From NCBI GenBank assembly GCA_000320545.1, contig ADNK01000500.1:1-24812 (forward strand): a stretch of 24,812 nucleotides of DNA, in the 5' to 3' direction. The stretch comes from Bigelowiella natans CCMP2755. Lineage: Eukaryota; Cercozoa; Chlorarachniophyceae. The notes beneath the pieces are model-generated. The model ran no database searches, was not told the origin of the DNA, and saw nothing but the letters and a program-made list of their open reading frames with translations. A program made the position numbers and the translations under genes. Below, one piece after another: positions 11,154 through 22,929 of this stretch (its first letter is position 1; each line of letters starts with the position of its first letter).

Positions 11154-12562
11154 ATGACGATGAGAAAGAGTGGAGGGAGCGGGTGGACGATGAATCAATC
11201 CATCCGTTCGTTACCTAGGACAAGGGCTACATCCGTCGCCAATCCTTCCAGGAAGGCGAGCAAGAAGAGTCAGTTATGTGTAAGGTATCCGAGTCTTCGA
11301 ACATCGTGCAATCGTGTATTGGGATTGCCCTTGCTCGGGCCTTCATTTTGTGTGATTCTTAGGTTACCTCCTACATCTTCTCTCTCATCGAGACGAACCT
11401 CCTCGTTGAAGCAACAGCTTCCTCCGCAAAAACCTGCTGCTGCTGCTGCTGCTGCTGTGAGGAAACATCAGAATCATCGGCAGAAACATTATCATCAGCT
11501 GCATACAGACTCCGCTTCGACGATAATGCGTCGTCTAGAAACGCCCCCCGTCTCACATTCGTTCCCTAACCTTGCGGGCTATCATGTTGGTCTAAAGTTA
11601 GAAGAGAAATTGAAGAAAGGTGTAGCAAGCACAACAACTCGCCTTCGTGAGTCCAAGACAACAAAAAAGGTTTTTTTTCCGAAGAAGAGGATGGGAACAA
11701 GCACGAGTAAGCTAAAAAGTGAGAGGAAGAAGTTGCCCCTTGGAAGGTATGCTGAATTACTGAGCGAGCAATTCGAAATTTCATTCGGTGTTTGCACAAA
11801 ATTGGAGATCAAGAGAATCCCTTTCGTGCAGTAAAACGTTTGCATTGTGAGCTGCTGCATTCGTCTTATTTTGGCGATGTTGTAAACGCATTATCGACGA
11901 TTCGACTATTATGTCATTTAGGCATGTGAGGATAAAACGGAAAGATTACACGACAGAGATGACCTGCGAAGTCGAGTACGTTCGTCTAAATATGATCAGT
12001 TATTCTCGTGTGTGTGATTTTGACATTGTCCACTATGCAGCTATCCATGTGAAGTGGACGATTACATCGACGCAATTCTTTACGAGGTAGTATGCGCTAA
12101 GCAGCGATTCGAGCGCATCTGCATTAGGCTTGTTGTATTTTTACATATACATCAAGATGTAGCAAGTGACTGTTTGATCTTATTTTGCAGCCCCCCCCCG
12201 AGCTTGGTCCTCCTAAGGTAGTACAGCACCTCCCAATCAACAGCATCATCGAGATCCGAATCCAAAGACAACGCACAATTCTGCTAGCATTATCTTGACT
12301 TTACAGAATTCTTCGTATGCTCTACTACTCCTCATCTTTATCGTCCTTTAAACGTCGTTACAACGATTATCCCCTGCAGGGAATTGTTGTGTGTGCTCCT
12401 GGTTCTCTAGGCGGTTTGGGCCCGGTAGTAGTTAGTAGTAGAGCAGCATAGTTGCTTGCGAGGAAGAAGAGGAAGACAGGAGGCGTTATGTGAAGATAAG
12501 ATGAAACGATGACTGCTGTTGATCATGACAAATGATGGTGATGATGACGATTATGATGATAT

Positions 12563-12599
<37 letters not shown>

Positions 12600-13452
12600 T
12601 ACAACGGTTCCCGTTGTCGTTGAGTAACAACGAATTACATGTGCAGGGTATCATCAAAGGCACGGAGAAAGGCATAGATAAAGATCATACCAAAGGGGTT
12701 GTTTGCCCTTTGACCATTAATGCGCTTTTCGTTCGTAGCAGCTTGGCAGCTTGCATTTGCAGCCTACTTCCATCCGTTACTGACGCAAAGCTTTCGACTC
12801 CAACTATTATTTGTCGTTGAAACATCTCTGCCTGCAGGTATATGGTGCAATCTACATAAGATTAGGACTGGAATTAGCGAATTGCTGTGAGGTGAAGTAC
12901 ATCATCATCATCATCATTATTATTATTATTATTATTACTTTCGCTATTATTATTAATAATAATAGTGGTAGTAGTAGTCGTCACGAGCCGTTTGCAAGTA
13001 TGATTGCGTTTGACTGAGCTCCCTTGAATACAAAGGATGATTATCTGCTGCTTTATATTACTTCCTTCAGTGCTCCTGGAATTGGGAAACCAAACGAGAA
13101 CGGAAAAGGTAGGTGTTCAAGGGAGGGGGGAGGCAGGATTTAAGGGTGGGAGAGGGGGAAAGGATAAGAAGGCTTGAGTTGAGTCTTTGATAAACTTGTT
13201 CTTCTTGTTGTTCTTCTTCGTTTTCTCTTTAAACAAAGCCGCATGGACCTGCGACGTCACAATGAGAGGCTGAGTGTCGCAGTGCTGCAAATTGATTGGT
13301 ACCCGCAGTCTCCCTATCTATCTTACGCTGTTTACTCTCAGGATCTCATCTTCTTCTTCTCTTCGTTCCTCTCACCATTACTTAACTGTAAGGTCGTTCC
13401 GAGTGTCGGGACATATTCGTCTTAAGTCCACTCTTGTTCATGGGGTAAGTTG

Positions 13453-13493
<41 letters not shown>

Positions 13494-14788
13494 TTTATAT
13501 ACTATTTACATCTTGTGTGTGTGTGTGTGCGTGACAGTATGCATACACCTACATTTTTCCCCATAAGTGATTAATACAAAGTTGTAATTGCCATCGAATC
13601 ATAAGTTGCTTCCTGAGGTTTCCCCCCATGATTTTTTGAATGACAATCGTCGATCAAAGGTCAATGACGTGAGAGCAGCTGTGAATTACATGTGCTCAAG
13701 GTACAGAAGAAGTCCATCAATATCTGTGTGTTGACGAAAATAACAAGTAATGGTCGCAATCGCGTCCCGCTGAATTTCTTCCATTTGTCCCCCATCATAG
13801 ATACAATCTCCCGGGTTGGGTACTCATCGGGAACTCGTTGGGGGGAGAAAGGGCCATTTTCTTCTTTAAAAGTGGGAATGGGGGGTGGGGGGGGGGAAAG
13901 AGAGGTGAGGTCGTTCAGCAGAATATGACATGGAATAATTTGCTCTCGGTGGAGTTTTCGTGTCATCGTCATCAGCTCAATGAAAACCTTCCATCAATTG
14001 GTTGCAATGCTCTCCTCCTCCTCCCCCCCCCCTCTTCTTTTCCTCATTCTTCCATCAACTTACGTCACTACCTCTCTTTCTGGCAGAGGGCCGTCGGTTT
14101 GGGCGGCTACTACTCACCTTCCGAAGAAGAGGTAGGAGAATGAGAAGGATGATGGCAACAACAACGCCATTTAGACATGATGATGATGTTGTTGTTGTTG
14201 TTGTTTCTAATATGCTTCTGTTCCTAACGGAGAACATCATAATGATGGAAAAGGGTATTGGCCGTGGTAAGCTTCGCGGGAAGTGCCAGAGGCGGGCCGG
14301 TTAGTAAAACCACCCCAGTCCCTTGCTGTTTTATTGAATTGTTGTCATGGATTGGTCAATATATTTGCTTCTCCTCACTCGCTTATCATTGCTCTTAAAT
14401 TTCATCTTCATCCGCATTTCAAAACAAATCGGCTTCTTTTGTAGAACTGTTTCCCACATAACATCTTCCACCCAAACGTGCAGATCTTTGAGAAGCAGAA
14501 CCTTGGAACCGTATCTGCGGCTAGGTCACATCATAGCCCCCTCTTTTACTACCTCCTTCATCGTCTTATTCTTATTTATATGACCGAATCTTTGCATTAT
14601 ACACTGATTTACATCGCAATTACACACACACACACACACACACACAGGTACACATACTATTTCATGCTTTTTCTTGCATCATACGCTTACGACACCATCT
14701 ATGTACAGAAACTTCAAGAAGCCTTGCTTGATACTACACGGTTGATAGACTTGAGAACATGCAAATCACTTTTACTCACTCTCTCTCT

Positions 14789-14829
<41 letters not shown>

Positions 14830-15484
14830 TCTCTTTCTCTCATCGATAACTAGCACGACAGCACAGTATATCAATTATTATTAAAATGTAGCAATTGTGG
14901 AACATCGATGGTTTTCAAGCATGCGGCCTTGCCAGAAGAATTGATATTGATAGATGCTCCTGCTCTCATTTACGAAATCAAATTAGAATGTTACTCCTCC
15001 ATTGCTGTTTCATCGTTGTTCGTCGACTGCCCTTTGAATGATAATGAGCAAAATTCGGTCTCGCATTGTTGTCAGGAACCCATGACGCAAACGTGGCCCT
15101 GCCCATTGCGATGAAGATACACCAAGTGCGTGTTGTATTCCCCCCTTACGCTCCACATCCACGCTAAAGTGGATTTGCCTGTTTATTCCTCAGGCGGCCG
15201 GCAAGACGAGCACTCTCGTTGTCGTCATGAATGGTATCGATGTGTATATAGTAATAATTATGTGTCAAGGAGATGTGTTGATAGAGGCAACCTAGAAAGC
15301 ATCGATGGGGTTTTGTACCTGCACAGGATTCATAGTCTTCCATGTTTTCCCTTTTATTTTGGAAAGTATATCGAAAAGCAACGATTTCGGGTGTTGATAC
15401 GTTGGAGACGCCTTCACACATATTTCTTTCAGGAGAACATATCTTTGCTTTTAAGCGTCATCTGGTCTATCCGTTGGCGAAGAG
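11154..15484 (+). CDS. Alpha/beta-hydrolase fold protein, multi-exon
   Basis: Probable serine hydrolase. Phase-consistent exons: 11154-11830, 11922-11975, 12041-12086, 12191-12217, 12380-12424, 12647-12697, 12838-12891, 13071-13108, 13239-13298, 13393-13444, 13660-13700, 13801-about 13870, then after a gap 15076-15125, 15194-15233 and 15433-15484. The first exon encodes about 225 basic, Ser-rich, poorly conserved residues with an Ala run. The core follows: GIVVCAPGSLGGLGP (oxyanion-type loop), VYGAIYIRLGLELA, RLSVAVLQIDW, NDVRAAVNYMCSRYNLPGWV and the nucleophile elbow GNSLGG (Ser codon 13835-13837). Near the end come GTHDANVALPIAMKIHQ (catalytic Asp) and VVVMNGEHIFAFKRH (catalytic His), completing a Ser-Asp-His triad. 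Between 13870 and 15076 only fragments are placed, for example RAVGLGGYYSPSEEE at 14087-14131 and IFEKQNLGTVSAAR from 14484. The 3' end is unresolved. Substrate unknown. Confidence 0.8.
12564..12597. repeat. (GAT)n microsatellite in a hydrolase intron
   Basis: A GAT trinucleotide run in the intron between exons 12380-12424 and 12647-12697. A related (ATC)n/(ATT)n tract at 12901-12938 lies immediately after the donor of exon 12838-12891. Confidence 0.95.
13456..13489. repeat. (AT)n microsatellite in a hydrolase intron
   Basis: An AT run begins about a dozen bases after the GTAAGT donor of exon 13393-13444; a short (GT)n run follows at about 13514-13529. Confidence 0.95.
14622..14646. repeat. 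(CA)n microsatellite
   Basis: A CA run ending in CACAGGTACA, which could serve as a splice acceptor. It lies in the unresolved middle of the hydrolase gene. Confidence 0.95.
14779..14840. repeat. (CT)n pyrimidine tract
   Basis: A long, slightly interrupted CT run in the unresolved part of the hydrolase gene, most likely intronic. Confidence 0.95.
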
Positions 15485-16050
15485 GTATTGTGTGTGTGTA
15501 CGAGCGGATGATGGCCAACACTTGCAGGACTCTGCAGAGCGAAAACACATGGTGTACACATATGATTAGGTTCATCTTGCACACGCTATTCGGGTCGCGT
15601 GTGGCAAAGCCATTAGCCCACAATATCAACTTGGTCAATTCAACAATTATCTCGATGACCGATTCTCCTGAGAGCATAACAAGAACACAACAACAACTAT
15701 AACAACAAGACCGCTGCCGTACTATGTCGTCGTCATCATCGATATTTATCACAGGTGAGTGCGACAAGAGAGGGGGGCACTCGGTCGTTGAGCGTGGAGC
15801 CTGCAGATTTGGAAGTAGTCAAGAAAAATCGTTTCTGCTCTTTCCGGACGAGGCAATGGTGGAGGGGCGGAGGAGGCGAACCTCGCCCAAGGATGATAAA
15901 GAAGAGAAGCAGCAGCGCGGCTCGTAGGAAAAGGAGAAGTAAACAGCGCACAAAAGGCGTTGGTATTGGGCCAAAGAGCATCGCTAGTGCTGGGGATAGC
16001 ACCCTGGCAGGCTACATTGGCTACAACGAATAATGAGTCTAGGTGTGGTG

Positions 16051-16081
<31 letters not shown>

Positions 16082-16144
16082 GCCTCCTCCTTCATCGTGT
16101 TGATCATCGGATATGCAGTAGGCCGATACTACGCTACAAAGTAG
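15485..16144 (+). other. Unresolved 3' exons of the hydrolase or a small separate gene
   Basis: Two options exist for the hydrolase C-terminus. An exon could run from about 15528 to a stop at 15702 (it includes MIRFILHTLFG), but the implied intron is only 43 bases. Alternatively, later pieces could be used: an Arg/Lys-rich frame ending DSTLAGYIGYNE (stop near 16033), and a terminal frame ending at a TAG at 16142-16144 that includes ASSFIVLIIGYAVGRYYATK, which looks like a C-terminal membrane helix preceded by a run of TAC codons. Whether these belong to the hydrolase, to one another or to nothing cannot be settled by eye. Confidence 0.3.
16051..16081. repeat. (CTA)n microsatellite, possibly read as TAC codons
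   Basis: About ten CTA/TAC units. The frame that stays open through it reads TAC (Tyr) and continues into a hydrophobic segment ending at the TAG at 16142-16144. Confidence 0.9.
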
Positions 16145-17182
16145 TATCTATGAGAAAAACGATTTCTGATGATCAATGACCTTCCATTAGTCTGCATTTG
16201 CAAACTGTGGCCGTTGTTGCGCCCTCTTCAGATTGGGCATCGATGCGCTGTACACGGGAAATGGTATCCTGTTGTTGGTTGATTCAACTTGTTCTTCAAT
16301 TCGAAAACAGCAGATGTTGCGCGTCGATGCGGCGCGACAGTCTAAACTATACAAACCATGCGCGTGCATGTATGTTGAACACCCGCAGCCTGTCGGGCTG
16401 TTGTCCTTAATCTCGTGCGCGATCAAGATAGGCAAGCTGCAAAACTTGTCATAATTTTACACTTGTGATTAAAATGTCTAAACATGAGACGGATGTAATG
16501 AATTAATTAAATCTTTTGCGTTTTTTGCAACACTGTGCGCGCACTCCAAGAAAACTAGTATACTAGAAATGATGCCTTGCATGCTAGCATGCATTGTGCC
16601 AAACACAGTATATGACAACACTTTTTTGCAGCACACAGTATTGAAGGAACAAACAGCTAAAAATTGAGAAATTGATCGGCACTTATAAAAAAATTGAACA
16701 TGCAACGTAGGTCTAAGTTTGCATTATGAAGAGCAGGCTTAACGTGATACCAGCACAAATATTAGCCATGCATCTACACATCTAGATATGTTTGTGTAAC
16801 GTCTTCCCTCTATTATTCTCAAATTAGCACGAGTGCATACATGTAGCAAACCCTAGCCAAGGCATAAAACAACATTGCCTTCTGAAAATGTGCAAGCAAC
16901 TATTTTGTGTGCACACTAATCATCGCCATCGATCAGACCCATATTACACTTTGTGTAGGTTCCACGTAGCTAGTGATACATCGTGCGGAGTAGCAGCTAC
17001 ATCCGCTTCTATGCTGCATATTTACGACTAAGAATCTATATTTTGGATCCTCCACATTTGCTGCTCCCTCCTTAATGGCTGGCTAGCTGAGTGGCTGCTG
17101 CATATATACCACATAATGTTCTACAATTCCCTGCGTTTAACCTCCCTCCCTCTCCCTCTCTATCTCTCCCTCCTACCACCCA
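16145..17182. other. Convergent intergenic region, AT-rich, no gene seen
   Basis: About 1 kb lies between the 3' side of the hydrolase (plus) and the stop of pyruvate kinase (minus). Short ORFs on both strands around 16190-16450 and 16478-16705 lack recognisable domains and codon character. The stretch carries palindromic words like those in the other convergent gap, including ATCTAGATAT at about 16780-16789, GCATGCTAGCATGC near 16578-16591 and ACTAGTATACTAG near 16554-16566. Confidence 0.55.
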
Positions 17183-19203
17183 TCATCTGCAGGATGGTTC
17201 CTCTTTAATTTGAAGTACGCGAATCACATTAGCACCCGGTGCCCCCCCTGGCTGGTATCCGGTAACGACGATCAGGTCTCCTGTGGTGGCGAGCCCCTTT
17301 TGGAACGCAACCTCCCTTGCAAGCTCCTGCACTTCGTCAAAATTCGTACGGTTGTCGTAGCTGTCGTCATCGCTCTCAGTGACATTTTTCTCTCTCTTAT
17401 GGAAGTTTCGGATGCAGCCTGTGTAGATGGGGTACACGCCCCATGATATCGCCAGGAGTCGTGCCGTTGTGCGGCTATTGCTCAGAGCTACAATCGGTCG
17501 TGTGGATCTTTCCTGTGACAACCTCTGTGCGTTCTCGCCGGTCCTTCAAATTAGGAGAAGGAGGAGACGAAGAGGAAGAAGAAGACGATCATCACCACGA
17601 CGGCATGCAACAAACAGCATTTACGACTGCGAATTGTTATTGATTGCTGCTGCGGGAAAATTTAAGAAGAGTTCTTGTAAGAATTATCAGTGCTCTCATG
17701 GCTGAATGCCCTACATCGATCATCTACGCTCTCTGTCTCTTTCTCCTCCTCCTCCTTCTCACCATCACCCTTGCTTCTACCTCGTGAAACAGACGATACA
17801 AGAGGCACCAATATCTCGAGCTACTTTTCGTGCTGCTGGGATCATAGCGTCTTCTATCTTGGGAATCACTCGATTCTGTTTTCGGTAGGAGGAGGAGGAG
17901 GAGGAGGAGGAGGAGGAGGAGAGGAAAAATAGTAGCACTCAGTTGATGGACATTTCGCGCCGTCCTCATTTTGAGATCACTCACTATTTTGCATCATCAA
18001 TTTTGTGCATGCATGCGTGTATTATGAGGGGTACATAAAGACTTAGTCCTTCCCCGTCACATTTAGTAAAAAGGCGCTGTTGTTACGGAATCTGTATGTA
18101 TTGTTGGGGTTTTTCCCATGGGAAATTGTCTGTCTCCACATGCAGATCATGCTAGTACCCCATCGTTCTCCATTCTGTTTCCATATTCAGGGCTCATCTC
18201 CACCTCAGTGATGATCGATTCCATCGTTGACACCGCCTCCACCGGGTAGCTGCCCACTGCTGACTCTGCGCTCAGCATTACCTGATGATGCATCATCGGG
18301 GGGAGGAGGGAGGAGGACGGATGCAGAAGGAAAGTTGAACGAATGAATCATGGTATCACCACCAGCCGCGTCATACTACCTTGATATGATCAAACTAGTG
18401 TTGTTCATTATAGAGGGCTGTATATTCTGTTGTAGTGGTATTACCGCATCCGCCCCATCATAAATCGCGTTGGCTACATCGCTGGCCTCTGCGCGTGTTG
18501 GGGTGGGACAGGTGATCATTGACTCCAGCATCTGTGTCGCCACCACCACCTTGGCCATAGCACACAATTCACAGAGACAGAAAGAAAGCACCAGGTTAGC
18601 CGGTTACTTGCATGATGCTGTCCTGCTGCTCTCAGGGCCAATACTACCACTACTACCACTATTATTACTATTACCGGCTTTCCAACCCTTCTCATGTGAG
18701 AGACGAGTCTTTTTTGCACGACAGGAACTTGGTGCGGAGACAATTCGACACCGAGGTCCCCCCGTGCCACCATTATCCCGTCAACCTCCTCCGAGATCTA
18801 GCAGCCAACGAAGAAGAAGAACAAGAACAAGAAGAAGAGGAGGAGGAGAAGAACAAAAACCGTTGGATGGATTTCAATGTCGGAAGATCATCAGCACCAC
18901 TATTACATCTAGTAGTATAGTAATCTTACATACTTTATTGAAGTCCGAGACAGCAGCGGGTTTCTCAATTTTGGCCATGATTTTCGGTGGGCGCTTGTTC
19001 TTCCCCTTGTATTCCTCACTCACGTGGTCAACGACAATTTGCCGCAACTCCGCGACATCTGCTGCCTTTTGGACAAAGGAGAGTGCTATCCAGTCGACTC
19101 CTGCCTGATGATGGTGGTGGTGGTGATGATGATGATGATATCATGTTGATTATATTTATATCCCTTATTCTCTCGTTTTCCCCTATATACATGTGTATGT
19201 TCC

Positions 19204-19247
<44 letters not shown>

Positions 19248-20483
19248 GTTCTACATCCACTCCGAAGAGCGCGTCTTTCTTGTCTTTTTCAGTTAGGGCA
19301 GAGATTGGGAGCGTGACATCAGGCACGTTCACTCCCTTTCTCTCGGAGATCGCACCAGGCACCACCACCTCAGTTTCTGCGAAATCCGCTCCGCATTGCA
19401 ACACCCGTAGGCGTACCTGTTCAGTGTTTTTGTGTTTATAATATTGTCACACACACACACACACACACTCACTCACTCACTCCTTACAGAAGTATCGAAA
19501 TGTCGTCGTAAGCCTACCTTTCCATCATCCAGAAGCAGAGAGGTGTCAGGTCGCAGCGCAGAGAAGATCTCTGGGTGAGGCAGACATACTCTGGTGTGAT
19601 CTCCGAGTTCCTCACATAAGTCAAGGCGAAATCGCCCCCCCTTCTCCAGCTGTATCTTCTGCCCGCCTTTGAACTGGCCAATTCGGAGTTTGGGCCCCTG
19701 CAGATCGAGTAGAATTCCAATACTGCACATATACTTCTTATACTTTTCTTCAATTCCGCGAATATTCTGAACCACCTACATGCAGGAAGGTTATTAGTGT
19801 TATCATCATTTATTGTTATCTCGCGCCGCTGTCAAAACATGCACCGACCATGACAACATCGCCTTTATGAAGTGGCTATACATGAAAGCGTCGTTGCATT
19901 GTGAATTGCACCCGTGCGTTGTTTGTATTTTGGTATGCTTCAATCTAATCACACCTGGCGGTGTTTGTCGTGACTCCCATGAGAGAGGTTAATACGGAAA
20001 ATATCGACTCCGGATAGCCAGAGCTGTTCCAACATCTCAAACGACTCGGAGGCTGGTCCAACCTGCACAGGGCGTGTAAACAAGCAACATGTCAACAACA
20101 CAAACTTTATTCCTTATCGTACTAAGAGTACAGTGGCAAGTATCTTCGTCTTCGAGAAAGGCCCAGGAAATTTTGAAGGGTCAGTCATGGTTTTCTCCTC
20201 CTCAAAGGTGTTCTTCTCGGGCCGATCAGACCTAAAGCGATGATGGCGTTTAGCAGATATACATCACATATTTCTGGGCTATTTCTAGGCAAGGCTATCC
20301 AATTTGAAACCTCTCACTGCTGTGGTGGCGTATACTTGTCAGGCTACTTGCCCAGCGTGACACGCAAGTTTTCGCCCTCCATCCTCTTCGCGGCCCAACG
20401 GAAACCAGGCGATGGATACGCAGCAAAGACCTCCTCATTTGAAGGGTTAATAGCCGGTGCAGAAGCAGGCGTGCTTCTTCTGG
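17183..20483 (-). CDS. Pyruvate kinase
   Basis: Catalyses phosphoenolpyruvate + ADP to pyruvate + ATP, the last step of glycolysis. Exons in transcript order: 20483-20348 (5' boundary uncertain), 20231-20132, 20062-19955, 19775-19518, 19416-19255, 19104-18934, 18797-18675, 18549-18445, 18281-18159, 17875-17781 and 17543-17183, all phase-consistent; more than 530 residues. Active-site features are intact: RINLSHGSH (Arg, Asn and Ser at the phosphate and K+ site), [12 protein letters not shown], the B-domain ending [30 protein letters not shown] (catalytic Lys, metal Glu), [12 protein letters not shown] (metal Asp), [12 protein letters not shown] (Thr), [20 protein letters not shown], and the C-domain [20 protein letters not shown] to [11 protein letters not shown]. 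The LQGPKLR signature is that of the bacterial/plastid-like rather than the animal M-type. Upstream of the core, a Ser/Pro/Ala-rich N-terminal segment could be part of a targeting extension; no start codon is confirmed. Confidence 0.96.
17887..17921. repeat. (GGA)n microsatellite in a pyruvate kinase intron
   Basis: On the transcript strand this is a (TCC)n pyrimidine tract just upstream of the acceptor of exon 17875-17781, so it may act as the polypyrimidine tract. Confidence 0.95.
19205..19242. repeat. (GT)n microsatellite in a pyruvate kinase intron
   Basis: A GT run (AC on the transcript strand) about a dozen bases downstream of the donor of exon 19416-19255. Confidence 0.96.
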
Positions 20484-21242
20484 CTGCAGATACGTGTTTT
20501 CTGCGACCAAGTCAGTAGATCTATAGTGGCCCCCTCAACAAGTTCAAAGCCGCCGTTCTGGGTAGGGTTTGTTTCTTAGAGCACACTCTGACGACGTCAC
20601 CCTTCTCGACGGCAGGAGGCCTCCAACTTGACCTTTTATTACATCATGCATCGCATATTTATCGGTAAAATACAATCGAATTTATTGCTACGACAACGAT
20701 TTATGGACAATTTAGAAAATAATAGCCACGTTCCTCTCCCTGTAAAAAAGTCGGGCACAGCAAGATGGGATGATATTTGAGGCTTGTCGTACGGTGGAAT
20801 TTTCCTTGTTTTCTTGTTTTTGCTCTTGTTTTATCGGCTTGCTTCGGTCTGGTGGTAGTAGTGTCGCCTCGCTTGCTTGCTTGCCCCCATTGGAAGAAGA
20901 GAGTTTACCGACGACGAGGCCAACAGGAGAACCAAGAAAAAGGGTTGCCTTAGATTCTAAGATTTAGAGTAGATATTTGCTCAAGGTATAACCAAATAGG
21001 CTCTCTCTCCCCTCTTGTACTATTCTAAACGTTGGGTTGTGCGAGGGGCGTTAATGTGCAAACCAATGTTAAAAATATCTCTCAGAGTCGAGTGAACCTT
21101 ATTCGGTTCTTCGCGCTTGATGCAATCACCGATGGGACAGGAAGGAGATTCGGTGAAATCAAAATATGCCTACTACTCTCTCCCTCTATCTCTCCCTCCC
21201 TCCCACCCTATCGTCTGAATCTAAAAATATCTTGTTCGATAG
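20484..21242. promoter_or_regulatory. Divergent region between pyruvate kinase and ankyrin-MYND genes
   Basis: The two flanking genes point outward, so both promoters and their first exons should lie here. Two plus-strand stretches look weakly coding: a Lys/Arg-rich frame with GRREFTDDEANRRTKKKG at about 20899-20952, and a frame around 21084-21150 with VNLIRFFALDAITDGTG. Either could be an early exon of the ankyrin-MYND gene, but no phase-consistent join was found. On the minus strand the remaining 5' end of pyruvate kinase was not located. Confidence 0.35.
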
Positions 21243-21786
21243 CCGCTCTTGGCAGCTGTGAGGTACGGCCACGCAGGCCTCGTTAAGAATCTTGTCGAGT
21301 CTAAGGCTCAGGTCAATTTCCAAAATGATCAGGTAGTGCGATCAGAATCATGCGGTTTCTTAGAACTACCGTGTTTAAGATTGTCGGTGAATATTAGGGA
21401 GCCACGCCTCTCATCGCTTCATCCATTCGCGGCCATACGGACATAGTGAAGACGCTCGTAGAGAACAAAGCTGATGTAAATCATACAACGAAGAATGGAG
21501 ACAGTGCACTCTCATTGGGTTGACCAACTAAATACAATAATGAATACGATTCTTGTTCGTAAAATTGCGTAATACGTATTGGTGGTGTATTATACTGCTT
21601 CTACTTTCTCAGCAACTTGGAAGAACCAAACTAAGACAGCACTGGTGCTACTCGAAGCTGGTTGTTTGCCGACGATTTAATCCTTCTTATGTATATTATT
21701 CAAATGCACATGTCGTCATACACGAGGAGACAAGAATAGGAAGAAGCACGTGTTCTGATGTGTCTTTTATTACAACAACTACTACA

Positions 21787-21824
<38 letters not shown>

Positions 21825-22361
21825 GGTGCCGATGTGCAGAGAACAGATCGTTATGGCGACACGGTGCTACATGATGCGGCAAAACATGGAGATCCTGTTC
21901 TGATGAAGAAACTCATAGAAATGGGAGCTGTGGTTGACAAGAAGAATACCGCGGGCCGCACTGCTTTGGTCAATTGTATGAATGCAAAGCATTTTGAGGT
22001 GGGTGCATACCAGAGTCATATTACAAGAATTGTGCTAATTGATATCTTGAGGCATTTCCGTATTATGATCATTTCATCGTTGTTGTTGTTGATGATGATG
22101 ATATCTCAGGGAACTAAACTACTGCTAGAATCACGCGCAATTGTGACCGCAGCAGTCTCTAAGATTGCCAAATCCAGTGGGTCGAAGGCGTTGATAAAGC
22201 TGTGCGAAGAATTCAAAGGAGGAGTGATTCCAAGCATGAAGGACGATGTCTTCCTTGACCATATTCGGAACAAGAAGCCAATATCAGACTTGGTACGGAC
22301 AATAAAAGAGATCGATCATAGGATGGGGGGGGAGGGAGGGGGGGAGGGGAGGGAGAAACTG

Positions 22362-22400
<39 letters not shown>

Positions 22401-22892
22401 CGGTATTGTTGCTTTGTTTGACCAGGATGATGACGTTGATCTTCTTCCATCCATCCATCCATCCATCCATCTCTCCTTTGATCATAGGTGTTCAATGAGA
22501 CAAAGGACAGGTGCTTGATGTTGGCAGCACGTTCAGGTCGCATGGACATGGTCAAAGATATCGTTGCGCACTATCCGGAGGAGATCAACCAGAGAAACGA
22601 CAAAAACTCCACAGCTCTTATCGCAGCAGCTATGCGGTATCATATAATTTACATTGTAGTGTGGATGTGTGTTGGGACGTTTTCATTCTGAGTCTATGGC
22701 TGTTGTTTAATACCCCCACCAATCATTCATCATCATCATCATCATCAATGCAGGGGGCATACGGATATCGTAGTGTGTTTGTTGGAGGCAAAGGCCGCAG
22801 TGAATGTCACCACAAAGAAGGGCGACACGGCATTATCTCTGGCGGTAACTAGATTAACAGAGGTCATGTTTCCGAGAATAGCATCATCAGTG

Positions 22893-22929
<37 letters not shown>

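Noticed and set aside
11371-11556. Minus-strand ORF with a Gln run, which looks coding
   Set aside because: The plus-strand frame over the same bases joins in phase by a GTAAAA donor at 11831 to the conserved hydrolase exons; the Gln run is the reverse of its Ala codons.
16198-16705. Several 60-80 codon ORFs on both strands
   Set aside because: No domain, no supporting splice context, and overlapping ORFs on opposite strands; typical of random open frames.
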